Below the pieces are notes generated by a model. The model was given only the letters and a program-made list of their open reading frames with translations. It had not been told where the DNA came from and searched no databases. Below, in pieces: positions 1 to 8,461 of a stretch of 39,234 nucleotides of DNA (the first letter of the stretch is position 1; each line of letters begins with the position of its first letter). The stretch spans positions 4,021-43,254 of the forward strand of contig JAQVLW010000014.1 in NCBI GenBank assembly GCA_028703945.1, in the 5' to 3' direction. A program made the translations under genes and the position numbers. Source of the stretch: Aliarcobacter sp. (GTDB taxonomy: Bacteria > Campylobacterota > Campylobacteria > Campylobacterales > Arcobacteraceae).

Positions 1-881
1 GATAAATTAAACTCTTTTTTCTTTTTTACTAGAACTATTGGTTTTTCTTTTGAGTTTAAAAATTCTTCTTCTTTTTGTGTTAAATCTGTATAATTTTTAA
101 TACTATTTATATCTTTAAACATTAGAGCAAAAGGTTTATTTAATCGGCTTTTTCTTATTCTTAATTTTTCTACAACTTTATCATTGTTTGCATCACAAAT
201 TAGATGAAAACCTCCCATTCCTTTAATAGCTACAATACTACCTTTATTAATCTCTTGAGCTATTTCTTTTATAGCAGTAATATTAGAAGATAAAACTTCA
301 TTTTTATTTTTATACAAAACTACATTTGGACCGCATTTTTCACAAGCGATTGGTTGAGCATGGTATCTTCTATTTGTTGGATTTTCATATTCATTTTTGC
401 ATTTTTCACATAATTCAAAAGAAAACATTGAAGTATTTATTCTATCATATGGAACTGTTTTGATTATTGAATATCTTGGACCACAATTTGTACAATTTGT
501 TAAACTATAACTGTATCTAAAGTTAGACATATCATTTATATCTTCAATACAATCATCACAAATAGCAATATCAGGAGAGATAATAGTAGATTTGTTTTTT
601 GAGCTTTCACTTTGTATTATTTCAAAGGTTTTATATTCTTTTATTTCAGTTATTTTTTCTATATTTATAGAATCAATTCTTGCTAAGATTGGAGGATTTA
701 ATTTTAGTTCATTTATAAAATTTTGGATATTTTCTTCACTTGAAGAAAGAAGAATATTTACTCCTTTTTCATCGTTGTTAACCCAACCTTTTATATCATA
801 TTTTAAAGCTAAATTATAAACAAAAGGACGAAATCCAACCCCTTGAACAATACCTTTAACTTCAATAAAAACCGATTGCAT
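1..881 (-). CDS. hypF: HypF, hydrogenase maturation carbamoyltransferase (3' part beyond window)
   Basis: HypF makes the carbamoyl/cyanide group for the NiFe active site from carbamoyl phosphate in the cytoplasm. The reading frame is open from an ATG at 881 to the left edge, giving 293 residues; the Kae1-like C-terminal domain lies outside the window. The N-terminus is an acylphosphatase domain with GIVQGVGFRPFV (Arg18) and a GWVNN motif. It is followed by the HypF zinc-finger region with four CxxC pairs (CDDC, CTNC, CEKC, CEKC) and the start of the YrdC-like domain (KGMGGFHLICDA, then RIRKSRLNKPFALMF). A GGGAAG ribosome site sits just upstream of the ATG. It follows the hyd genes on the same strand with only a short gap, which suggests cotranscription. 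The family call is very safe. Confidence 0.95.
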   Translation of the reverse strand, partial: MQSVFIEVKGIVQGVGFRPFVYNLALKYDIKGWVNNDEKGVNILLSSSEENIQNFINELKLNPPILARIDSINIEKITEIKEYKTFEIIQSESSKNKSTIISPDIAICDDCIEDINDMSNFRYSYSLTNCTNCGPRYSIIKTVPYDRINTSMFSFELCEKCKNEYENPTNRRYHAQPIACEKCGPNVVLYKNKNEVLSSNITAIKEIAQEINKGSIVAIKGMGGFHLICDANNDKVVEKLRIRKSRLNKPFALMFKDINSIKNYTDLTQKEEEFLNSKEKPIVLVKKKKEFNL

Positions 882-898
882 TAAACTTCCCAAATAAT

Positions 899-1000
899 TT
901 AAATTTCTATTCCAAAAGAATAAGCCACTGATAAAGATGCTGAAATTACCATAATAAGACCTGTAACCCAACTGTTAAACAAAAAACTTTGAGCTTCCAA
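899..1000 (-). CDS. Possible 33-residue single-span membrane peptide
   Basis: This short ORF starts at a TTG (1000) and ends with TAA at 899. It reads LEAQSFLFNSWVTGLIMVIS followed by ASLSVAYSFGIEI. It lies between the stop of hydE and the start of hypF with gaps of 15 and 17 bases, which is typical operon spacing. The peptide has a continuous hydrophobic stretch of about 20 residues and looks like one membrane helix. A weak TAAGA sits upstream of the TTG; an internal ATG at 952 would leave only 17 residues. I recognise no family. Its placement fits a small membrane partner for the cytochrome b/hydrogenase complex, but this is inference and the ORF could be chance. Confidence 0.4.
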   Translation of the reverse strand: MEAQSFLFNSWVTGLIMVISASLSVAYSFGIEI

Positions 1001-1015
1001 TTTATAGTCTTATTT

Positions 1016-2566
1016 TTAATAATCTAGTGGATACTCTTTTGGCAAGATAATATTATAGTTTTTGCTAAGTGTTTTATTTGTTTTTGAAAGAAGTATTGAA
1101 TTTGCAAACATATTTCCACATAAAACCACATCTTTTGCTTTTAAATCTGTTGCTATTTCATTTACATAATTGCATATAAATTCGCTTAAACTTTCAAAAA
1201 AAGAGTAAACTAATGTGATATTATCAACATCAGCCATTTTGTAAGCCATTATTGATTGAACTATTCTTCTATAATCTAAATAGTTTACTCCATCTAAACT
1301 TACAAGTTTCATATCAATTTGAATTCCACTTGTCATACTTGTATTTAATGCCATATCTTCAAACTCTTTTGAGCTATTTATTCCTAAAACCTTTGCGCAC
1401 ATATTTATAATTGATTCAAATCCATTTGAATTTTGGGGAACAACTTCTTCTAAAACATTTGGAAATTTTTTTAAATAATTTGTAATTAATCTAACACAAT
1501 GTTCATCAATATCAGCAATTTCTTCAAAACAGTTTTTTATACTATTTTGAATATTTGGAATAGAGATTATCTCTTTTAATCCTTTTGTTGGAACATTTAT
1601 TGATATTGAACTTTTATATGAATTTTGAGAAAAATATACACCAATAGATGGTGTTAATCTTTTTGCATTTTGGGCAAGAATTGCTTTAAAAACTCCACCT
1701 TTATCATCAAAATAATCTTTTGAAGAATTATATTTTTTATTTGCTATAAAATCATATTTTGGAAATAAACCTTTATCTCCATGGATTATTAGATTTTGCT
1801 CTTTAAAATATGTGATTTTTAAACCATCTTGATAAACCTCATCATTTACATATAAAACATAATTAATTGCATTTTCTTTTAAAGCTTTTGCAAATAAAAC
1901 CACTTCTTTATCATCAGGAATTTTTGCATAAATAAAATTTGAAGAAGAAAATTCTTTATTTGCATTTTTTAATATTTTAAATTTTAATTTTACTAAAGGT
2001 CGCTCAAGTGAACAAAGAAGTTGATAATCTTTCATATTTATATCAAAAAGTTCTTCAATTTTACTAATATCAGTAATCAAAAGTTTAACTTCAAAGCCTT
2101 TTTTTTCGAAATCTTCTCTAATGTTTTTATTCGGTAAAAAATAATCTTTTAAACCATTATGCGTTTCAAATCTTGAAATTTCACCTTTTGTAATTTTTAC
2201 AATATCATTTAAAAAATCAATATTATTTTCTTCAATTATACTTTTTATTGCATCATTTGTAAGAAGTGTTAAATTTTGTTTTATATCAAAATCTTCTATT
2301 TCTTTTAAAGTTTCATCATAAGATTCTACAACATATGACTTTCCGATAAAAATACTAAGTGGTAATTTTTTTTCTAATAAAGCAAAAAAATCTTCAATTT
2401 CTTCACCACTTGTATCTAAAATAATGAGTATAAAACCATTGTATTGTTTGCAAATGGCATTTATTTTAGCTTCATTAATCAAACACTCTATAATATGTTT
2501 GAAATATAAATTTGTTGTATTAAACTCTATTTTATAAATTAATTGCATGGGTAAAATCTTCTTCAT
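1016..2566 (-). CDS. hydE: HydE, hydrogenase accessory protein with HypF-like C-terminus
   Basis: This 516-residue protein has the size and operon position of the HydE protein known from Helicobacter and Wolinella hydABCDE operons, which is required for active hydrogenase. The N-terminal 300 residues carry no motif I recognise. The last about 40 residues (VVLCGNMFANSILLSKTN, then ILPKEYPLDY) resemble the end of the Kae1-like carbamoyltransferase domain of HypF (GGVFQN...LLP...P). It ends where HypF would continue into its final DGG-containing loop, so the nucleotide/metal site is probably degenerate. The ATG at 2566 overlaps hydD by 35 bases. A second in-frame ATG at 2548, preceded by AAGAAG, is an equally good start and cuts the overlap to 17. 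Function in maturation is inferred from family and context. Confidence 0.8.
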   Translation of the reverse strand: MKKILPMQLIYKIEFNTTNLYFKHIIECLINEAKINAICKQYNGFILIILDTSGEEIEDFFALLEKKLPLSIFIGKSYVVESYDETLKEIEDFDIKQNLTLLTNDAIKSIIEENNIDFLNDIVKITKGEISRFETHNGLKDYFLPNKNIREDFEKKGFEVKLLITDISKIEELFDINMKDYQLLCSLERPLVKLKFKILKNANKEFSSSNFIYAKIPDDKEVVLFAKALKENAINYVLYVNDEVYQDGLKITYFKEQNLIIHGDKGLFPKYDFIANKKYNSSKDYFDDKGGVFKAILAQNAKRLTPSIGVYFSQNSYKSSISINVPTKGLKEIISIPNIQNSIKNCFEEIADIDEHCVRLITNYLKKFPNVLEEVVPQNSNGFESIINMCAKVLGINSSKEFEDMALNTSMTSGIQIDMKLVSLDGVNYLDYRRIVQSIMAYKMADVDNITLVYSFFESLSEFICNYVNEIATDLKAKDVVLCGNMFANSILLSKTNKTLSKNYNIILPKEYPLDY

Positions 2567-3125
2567 TTGGAATTCTTGTTAAATGCTCACCGTTGTAACT
2601 TCCTATCATACTTTTTACAATATCAGGAATCAAAATATTTCTTACTTTTGTAGCTTTTATACCTAAACTTTCTATTTCTTTTATACTATTTAAAATAAAC
2701 TCTTCAAATTTATCTTCCATCTCAATTGTGAGTCCAATTTGAACAGTTTCAATATCTTTTGGAATTATTCCAATTATTGTCACATTTGCATAAGAATCTA
2801 AAACAGAAACAATTTCTAACATCTCTACAATCTCAACTTCATGAGCTGTTTTTCTATAAGTTCCAAGTCCTAAAAGTACATCAGAAGGAAGTCTATAAAT
2901 ACCTCCAACCTCATCTTCAATAGACACAGTATCTAAAATAATAACATTGTCATATTCTTGAAAATATGCCATTAGTTTAAACCCTAATGTCCCACCATCA
3001 ATTATCTCTAAATCTTTATCATCAAACTCGTAGTTTTGACTAATATACTCAGAAGCGTAAATACCTATACCCTCATCTTTAAAAAGCATATTTCCAACAC
3101 CAATTACAATATTCTTCTTTTGCAT
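2532..3125 (-). CDS. hydD: HydD, NiFe-hydrogenase maturation endopeptidase
   Basis: This is a 197-residue member of the HyaD/HybD/HycI protease family. These proteases remove the C-terminal tail of the hydrogenase large subunit after nickel insertion. The N-terminal GVGNMLFKDEGIG motif carries the expected nickel-sensing Glu18. Asp65 (in IILDTVS) and His95 (in RKTAHEVE) match the other two metal-binding positions of E. coli HybD (Glu16, Asp62, His93). DGGTLG at 43-48 is also typical. The start has AAAGG six bases upstream. It follows hydC after a 47-base gap that contains a stem-loop. The likely substrate is the 23-residue tail of HydB in the same operon; HupL has no tail to cleave. Confidence 0.93.
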   Translation of the reverse strand: MQKKNIVIGVGNMLFKDEGIGIYASEYISQNYEFDDKDLEIIDGGTLGFKLMAYFQEYDNVIILDTVSIEDEVGGIYRLPSDVLLGLGTYRKTAHEVEIVEMLEIVSVLDSYANVTIIGIIPKDIETVQIGLTIEMEDKFEEFILNSIKEIESLGIKATKVRNILIPDIVKSMIGSYNGEHLTRIPNEEDFTHAINL

Positions 3126-3142
3126 AATTATACCTTTAAATG

Positions 3143-3166
3143 AAAAGGGGAATTTAAGCCCCTTTT
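3143..3166 (-). terminator. Stem-loop between hydC and hydD
   Basis: AAAAGGGG (3143-3150) pairs perfectly with CCCCTTTT (3159-3166) around an 8-base loop. On the minus strand the second arm ends in TTTT and is followed by CATTT, a weak U tract. It lies inside the operon, so it could be a partial terminator or an mRNA processing/stabilising hairpin that favours the structural genes hydABC over the maturation genes downstream. Confidence 0.6.
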
Positions 3167-3172
3167 ATCTCT

Positions 3173-3874
3173 TTATTTTTCTTCTTCTCTTACAAATTTA
3201 CTACCACCAATAACAATGGCAATATCACCCTCTTTCCAGAAAATTGTTCTCCAGATTTGATAATAAATATGGCACATAACCCAAACTAGAATCAAATACA
3301 TTGAGGTATGATGAGCAATTCTAACTCCCATATTTCCACCAAAAACTTGAAGTGTCCAATCCGTTGCAAGATGTAGCATTGCAGGCCACCAAGCGCCTAT
3401 TGAACTAATTCCTGATGCTAAGCCATGAACATAAAGTTGAAGTCCACTTAATAACATAAATACAAGTAACAAGTGAAAAATTGTAAAAAATACAATATTA
3501 TAACTATCACTATGAGATGAATCAAAGTTTTTTCTTCTATTAAAAGTAATTAAATTTAAAAATACTTCACAAAATTCTTTTATATTTTTCCAAGTAGGAA
3601 TTAGTTTTTTATATGGTTTTTCAAATCTTGAAAAGAAATATAAATAACCTATTAATACAGCAGTTACATCAAAGATAATTGCAACTATAAAATGCCCCCA
3701 TCTATTCCAAGCCATTACATACTTATCCACAGCAGGATCTGCAATAAATGACTGATAATAAGGATGACCTATATATAAACCGGTTATAACAGCAACTACC
3801 ATACAAATAGCATTAAGCCAATGTACTATTCTCATAGTTCCCGTCATTCTTTTAACCTCTTTAATGTTAGGCAC
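3173..3874 (-). CDS. hydC: HydC, cytochrome b subunit of uptake hydrogenase
   Basis: This integral-membrane di-heme cytochrome b takes electrons from the HydA iron-sulfur chain and passes them to menaquinone. It has four to five hydrophobic segments and histidines where the HyaC/HupC family places heme ligands: His in MRIVHWLN, in NRWGHFIVA, and in IAHHTSMY and VMCHIYY of the last helices. I place the start at GTG 3874 because GGAGG lies eight bases upstream, inside the end of hydB, and the genes overlap by eight bases. An ATG at 3847 with GAGG upstream is a real alternative. A TTG at 3889 is poor because the GGAGG would then be inside its first codons. The protein is about 233 residues from GTG. 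Confidence 0.9.
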   Translation of the reverse strand: MPNIKEVKRMTGTMRIVHWLNAICMVVAVITGLYIGHPYYQSFIADPAVDKYVMAWNRWGHFIVAIIFDVTAVLIGYLYFFSRFEKPYKKLIPTWKNIKEFCEVFLNLITFNRRKNFDSSHSDSYNIVFFTIFHLLLVFMLLSGLQLYVHGLASGISSIGAWWPAMLHLATDWTLQVFGGNMGVRIAHHTSMYLILVWVMCHIYYQIWRTIFWKEGDIAIVIGGSKFVREEEK

Positions 3875-5609
3875 GGCTTGTTCCTCCAATTGGATCTACT
3901 TTATAAACACCTAATTCTTTACCATTTGTATCAATAATATGTACAGCACAAGCAATACAAGGATCAAAACTATGAATAGTTCTTAAAATTTCAAGTGGTT
4001 GATCTGGATTTGCTACTTTTGTACCAATTAATGAAGCTTCATAAGCACCCATTCTTCCTTTATAATCTCTAGGAGCTGCATTCCAAGTTGATGGAACAAC
4101 TGCTTGGTAATTTGCAACTTTCCCATCTTTAATTTTAATCCAATGTCCTAATCCACCCCTTGGAGCTTCTTCCATTCCAAAACCTTGAGCATCTTTTGAA
4201 ACATTATCAAAATTAAATTCAGTCCATGTTGATAAATCACCATGAGCTACATTTGAAGCTAATTCATCAATCCAATCCATCATAACATCAGCCATTAATT
4301 CAGTCTCAACTGCCCTTGCTGCAGTTCTTCCAACTGTTGAAAATAATACTTTTATTGGTAAGTTTCCATTTTTTAGGAATGTTGTTACATATTTTGAAAT
4401 TCTTTCATCGCCACGAGCAACACCTACAATCATACGAGCTAGTGGTCCTACTTCCATTCTTTCATCATCATAAAGTGGTGATTTAATCCAAGAATATTTA
4501 TTTTTAGTATCTAAATAAGCGATGTTATCTTCTTTTTTACCAAAACCTGTATAGTTAGGTTTTGTAACTCCATCATAAGGATGTAAGTTAGTAGTTCCTT
4601 CATACCAAGCATGTGTAACATCTTCTGTAATTTTTGTTTGGTCAATATCAAAAACTTTTGTTAAATCTCTATTTTTTACAATTCCTGAAGGGAATAATTT
4701 AGAAGATTTATAAAAAGCTAAATCATCAAGATTAAATCCGCCATAAGACATATAGTTTCCTATACCTCCACCAATTCCTTCAAGAGCTTCATCCGCATAC
4801 ATAGTTCCTGCCATATAAACATCAGGTAAATAAGCTTCTTTAGTAAACTTTCGCCCTCTTTTTAGAATTTGTTTAAATTCAGCAATTCTTGCAGGATTTT
4901 TAATATCTTGAACACAAGTTACACCACCTACAACAAATGATTGTGGATGTGGATTCTTACCACCAAAAATAGCCATCATTTTTGCTAATTCTCTTTGTAA
5001 TTCTAAAGCATCTAAATAGTGTGAAAGTCCGATTAGATTTTGCTCAGGAGTAAGTTTAAAACCTTTTGAACCCCAATATGCATTTCCAAAAATTCCTAGT
5101 CTTCCTTGTTTTACATATTTTGTAACTCTTTCTTGAACAGCTGCATATACATCTTCATTTGCATTCCAAGGTCGTTGACCTGAAAGTCCTGCCCATTTTT
5201 GAGCTTCAATTACAGTTTTTTTAGGATCTGCCTCTAAAGCTTTTGTAATGTCAACCCAGTCAAGTGCATGTAAATGATAGAAATGAACAATATGGTCATG
5301 TAAATATAAAGCACCTTGAATAAGATTTCTTACTAATCTTGCATTTTTTGGAATAGTAATTTTAAAAGCATGTTCAACTGCTTCAATACTTCTTTGATAG
5401 TGAGTTCCAGTACAAACTCCACAAATTCTCATTGCTAATAAACCACAATCTCTTGGGTCTCTTCCTTTTAAAATCTCTTCAATTCCTCTAAACATAGTTG
5501 AAGAAGAGAAAGCATCTACTACAACATTATTTTCGTCTATTATTGCTTCGATTCTAAGATGTCCTTCAATTCTTGTAATTGGATCTATTACTAAGTGTTT
5601 GTTTGCCAT
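3867..5609 (-). CDS. hydB: HydB, NiFe-hydrogenase large subunit, membrane uptake type
   Basis: This 580-residue catalytic subunit carries the NiFe site that splits H2 on the periplasmic side. The N-terminal L1 motif RICGVCTGTHY holds Cys63 and Cys66. The C-terminal L2 motif DPCIACAVH holds Cys551, Cys554 and His557. A 23-residue tail follows His557 and is the expected cut-off peptide for HydD. The start overlaps the hydA stop (TAATG), so translation is coupled. It has no signal peptide, as expected for a subunit that is carried across with the Tat-bearing HydA. Length and motifs fit group 1 respiratory uptake hydrogenases of Campylobacterota. Confidence 0.97.
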   Translation of the reverse strand: MANKHLVIDPITRIEGHLRIEAIIDENNVVVDAFSSSTMFRGIEEILKGRDPRDCGLLAMRICGVCTGTHYQRSIEAVEHAFKITIPKNARLVRNLIQGALYLHDHIVHFYHLHALDWVDITKALEADPKKTVIEAQKWAGLSGQRPWNANEDVYAAVQERVTKYVKQGRLGIFGNAYWGSKGFKLTPEQNLIGLSHYLDALELQRELAKMMAIFGGKNPHPQSFVVGGVTCVQDIKNPARIAEFKQILKRGRKFTKEAYLPDVYMAGTMYADEALEGIGGGIGNYMSYGGFNLDDLAFYKSSKLFPSGIVKNRDLTKVFDIDQTKITEDVTHAWYEGTTNLHPYDGVTKPNYTGFGKKEDNIAYLDTKNKYSWIKSPLYDDERMEVGPLARMIVGVARGDERISKYVTTFLKNGNLPIKVLFSTVGRTAARAVETELMADVMMDWIDELASNVAHGDLSTWTEFNFDNVSKDAQGFGMEEAPRGGLGHWIKIKDGKVANYQAVVPSTWNAAPRDYKGRMGAYEASLIGTKVANPDQPLEILRTIHSFDPCIACAVHIIDTNGKELGVYKVDPIGGTSRA

Positions 5610-6844
5610 TATTTTTCTTCTCCTTCATTTGATTTTTTTCCTGCAACTGCTGATGCTATTGCATGAACTCCAATACCAACTGCCGTTGCAGTTAATAAAC
5701 CTAAACCAAACTCATCAACAGTTTTTTCAACTCCACCTGTTGGCGCTTTGATTTTTGCATTTGCCATTGGTCTTTCATAGGCATATTTATCCCAAAAATC
5801 AGGCTCAGAACATCCAATACATCCACGTCCAACACCAATAGGCCAGTTCGTTCCTTCGTTATATCTAATAATTGAGCAGTTATTAAAAGTCATTGGACCT
5901 TTACATCCAACTTTGTATAAACAGAAATTGTTTTTAGCACCTTCATCGCCCCACTCTTCAACAAACTCACCTGCATCAAAGTGAGCTCTTCTTTCACAGT
6001 TATCATGAATTCTATAACCAAATGCAAATTTAGGTCTTAAAAGAGAATCAAGTTCAGGAACTTGTCCTGTTAATACATAATGTAAAACAACCCCAACCAT
6101 ATTTGCAGGATTAGCAGGACATGCTGGAATATTAATAATTGGTTTACCTTTTACTATGTCCATAACACCAACAGCACCTGTTGGATTTGGAGCAGCTGCG
6201 GGAACTCCACCAAATGTTGCACAAGTCCCAACAGCAACAATCGCAGCTGCATCTTTTGCCATTCTTATTAAGTGATCATGAAAAGTTTCACCCATAGCAC
6301 CAATTGTTCCATATTGACCATTCATGGCCATAGGAATTGCACCTTCAACAAAAAGTAAATATTTACCTTTATAAAGATGTGCTGCTTCTTCTAGTTGTCT
6401 ATCTGCATCATGTCCTGCACATGCTTGTAAAGTTTCATGATACTCTAAACTTAAAATATCAAATAATAAGTCATCAACTGTTGGAGCAGAACTTCTTAAA
6501 AGTGCTTCTGAATTCCCAGCACAGTCTTGTAACTCAATCCAAATAACGGGAACTCTATTCATAAGTTCGGTAGCTTCTGCCACAAGTGGAGCAAACATAG
6601 GAGGAAGCATAAGTGTAGCAGTTGTAGCACTAACCCACTTCAAAAAATCTCTTCTATTTACGCCTTCACTTTCAATAATATCCATCATATCAACATCTTT
6701 AAGTGCTGGTTGCGCTTTTAATATTGATAAACGATTTTTTACTTTTTCAAATAACGAGTTATAATATTCTTCACCCTTATTTGTTTCAATTCTTCCTGAT
6801 TTTTGTGTAAAAACTTTTTTTACCATCTCTTGCGAATCAATCAT
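5609..6844 (-). CDS. hydA: HydA, NiFe-hydrogenase small subunit with Tat signal and membrane anchor
   Basis: This 411-residue electron-transfer subunit carries three Fe-S clusters. A twin-arginine motif (NRRDFLKW, Arg64-Arg65) follows an unusually long cytoplasmic N-terminus of about 60 residues; GGGAGAAG upstream of the ATG supports this long start. Distal cluster ligands are His280, Cys283, Cys308 and Cys314. Cys323, Cys342 and Cys345 fit the medial cluster. For the proximal cluster Cys108, Cys208 and Cys242 are present, but the residue three after Cys108 is Asn111 (QDCAGNSEAL) where many group 1 enzymes have Cys. The extra cysteines of oxygen-tolerant enzymes are absent (Gly-Gly after CATF). 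Residues about 378-402 form the C-terminal membrane anchor. Confidence 0.96.
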   Translation of the reverse strand: MIDSQEMVKKVFTQKSGRIETNKGEEYYNSLFEKVKNRLSILKAQPALKDVDMMDIIESEGVNRRDFLKWVSATTATLMLPPMFAPLVAEATELMNRVPVIWIELQDCAGNSEALLRSSAPTVDDLLFDILSLEYHETLQACAGHDADRQLEEAAHLYKGKYLLFVEGAIPMAMNGQYGTIGAMGETFHDHLIRMAKDAAAIVAVGTCATFGGVPAAAPNPTGAVGVMDIVKGKPIINIPACPANPANMVGVVLHYVLTGQVPELDSLLRPKFAFGYRIHDNCERRAHFDAGEFVEEWGDEGAKNNFCLYKVGCKGPMTFNNCSIIRYNEGTNWPIGVGRGCIGCSEPDFWDKYAYERPMANAKIKAPTGGVEKTVDEFGLGLLTATAVGIGVHAIASAVAGKKSNEGEEK

Positions 6845-6862
6845 ATACTTCTCCCTTATAAA

Positions 6863-6878
6863 AAATGAATGTTCATTT
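6863..6878. promoter_or_regulatory. Perfect 16-base palindrome upstream of hydA
   Basis: AAATGAA (6863-6869), a TG centre and TTCATTT (6872-6878) form a perfect inverted repeat 19-34 bases before the hydA ATG. A TACAAT (minus strand, 6884-6889) just upstream could be a -10 box, which would put the palindrome over the transcription start. Size and shape fit a TetR-family operator. The only TetR-type gene in the window is two genes upstream. Binding is inference. Confidence 0.5.
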
Positions 6879-7103
6879 ACTTAATTGTAAAATATCTGCA
6901 TAAAACTTATTCTTTTCTTAATTAAATACTCTAGAAAATAGCATTAATATAGCTTTATTAGCATTTGTATTATATGGTTTCAATTATTATGTGATTTTAT
7001 GGTGTTTATTATTATGTTAGTTCGAAAAGTACATAAGTGAAATTAAAATTAAATATTTTTTTATATTGTTACAAATATACACTTTTTTTATATTAATTTT
7101 TAA

Positions 7104-8459
7104 TTAATGAGTTGTACAAACTGAACAAACATCAAAACTTCTTAACACTATTTTAGCAATTTCAATACTTGGTGAACCTATAATTGCTTTTTGTGCTATT
7201 CCTTTTTGAGTTTTATTTTTTGGACCCAAATTCCAAACAGTAGGAGTTATTACATCATAAGATTTAATTAAGCCTTTTTCTATACTTATATTATGTAACA
7301 AAGAACCTCTACAAGCTTCTACAACAGCTATTGCTTTAGCATTTTCTACATCTTTTAATGAATATTTTGGTTTTATATATGAAAGTTCTGAAACATCAAC
7401 TTGTAAAATTAGTTTATTTGTTTCAAAAAGTAGAAATGCCATTTCATCAATTCTTGCCATTACTCTTGTAAAAACTGAATCTTCAAAAGATTTATGTATC
7501 TCTTTTATAAATTTTCTATTTGAAATAATAGCACGAGAAAGAGGACCTGTTTCAAAAAAACTTTCATCATAAGAGACAGATTTTGACCAAGTATGTTTTT
7601 GAGAATTATTTTCTTCTTTATTAATAGAAAAAGAATAACTACTATCTTCTACTATTTTTGAAAAATCTAACTTATGAACTAATCTTTGTTTTATTTTTCC
7701 TTTTTTAAATAAACTTGATTCCCCTAAAGTAATAAATCTATTATGAGATTTTCCATATTTTTCAAGAGTATATTTAAATGACAAATCTTTAAAATATTTT
7801 AAATCTGCACTTAAATTTTCTAAATTATCTATACTATCAAAATCTAAATAATTTTCTAAACTAACTCCACTAATAGATTTTTCAAAAAAACTAATAGTAT
7901 TTTGAAGGTAATTTTGCATCATAACTAAATCAAGTTTTGTAGGGTCGCTCATAACTCCACCTGGAAGCATATATGAAGTATGTGGCCATTGTCCGCCAAT
8001 TATTGCTAAAGCTTTTATTGTTTCACTGGCACTTTTTTGAGCTTCCATCCATCTTGAACCCTTTAAAGGCATATAGATTCCTAAATCATTGGTATCTAGT
8101 TTTATAATATCAGGCATTATAAACATATAAAACCATTTTAAATGAGAATCAATTATTTCTATATTTAAACCTATTTGCCTTAAAAGTTTTGCTTTTTGAG
8201 TAACTTGTAATTTTTCATTTATATTTTCATAAATATTTTCTAAAGCATCAACTGTTGCTTTTAAGTGTGCTTGTCCACAAATTCCACAAATTCTTGGGGT
8301 ATAAACTAAAGCATCTAAAGGTGATTTCCCTTCTAAAATATATTCAAAACCTCTAAAATTTAAAAAATCAATTCTTGCATCACTTACTTTTTTATTACTC
8401 CAAGTACAATGAAGTTTTGCTTCACCTTCAATTCTTTCAACTAAGTCTATTGTTTTCAC
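7104..8459 (-). CDS. hupL: HupL-like NiFe-hydrogenase large subunit without C-terminal tail
   Basis: This 451-residue large subunit is shorter than HydB. L1 is PRICGICGQAHL (Cys58, Cys61). L2 is SFDVCSVCTTH (Cys445, Cys448, His451) and the stop codon follows His451 directly. There is therefore no processing peptide, a trait known in H2-sensing HoxC/HupV-type subunits. The GTG start lies two bases beyond the hupS stop, with GGAG upstream. The partner small subunit has no Tat signal, so the pair should be cytoplasmic. The CGQAH motif and lengths suggest a group 2 enzyme. Whether it senses H2 or supplies electrons in the cytoplasm cannot be told from sequence. Confidence 0.9.
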   Translation of the reverse strand: MKTIDLVERIEGEAKLHCTWSNKKVSDARIDFLNFRGFEYILEGKSPLDALVYTPRICGICGQAHLKATVDALENIYENINEKLQVTQKAKLLRQIGLNIEIIDSHLKWFYMFIMPDIIKLDTNDLGIYMPLKGSRWMEAQKSASETIKALAIIGGQWPHTSYMLPGGVMSDPTKLDLVMMQNYLQNTISFFEKSISGVSLENYLDFDSIDNLENLSADLKYFKDLSFKYTLEKYGKSHNRFITLGESSLFKKGKIKQRLVHKLDFSKIVEDSSYSFSINKEENNSQKHTWSKSVSYDESFFETGPLSRAIISNRKFIKEIHKSFEDSVFTRVMARIDEMAFLLFETNKLILQVDVSELSYIKPKYSLKDVENAKAIAVVEACRGSLLHNISIEKGLIKSYDVITPTVWNLGPKNKTQKGIAQKAIIGSPSIEIAKIVLRSFDVCSVCTTH

Positions 8460-8461
8460 TA

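Noticed and set aside
592..819. 75-residue plus-strand ORF
   Set aside because: It lies fully inside hypF in another frame; the HypF motifs on the minus strand account for this DNA.
3875..3889. TTG start for HydC
   Set aside because: The GGAGG that drives translation would lie inside its first codons; GTG 3874 or ATG 3847 fit better.
7085..7106. AT-only hairpin at the end of hupL as a terminator
   Set aside because: The stem has no G or C and the minus-strand continuation is A-rich, so it is probably a result of base composition.
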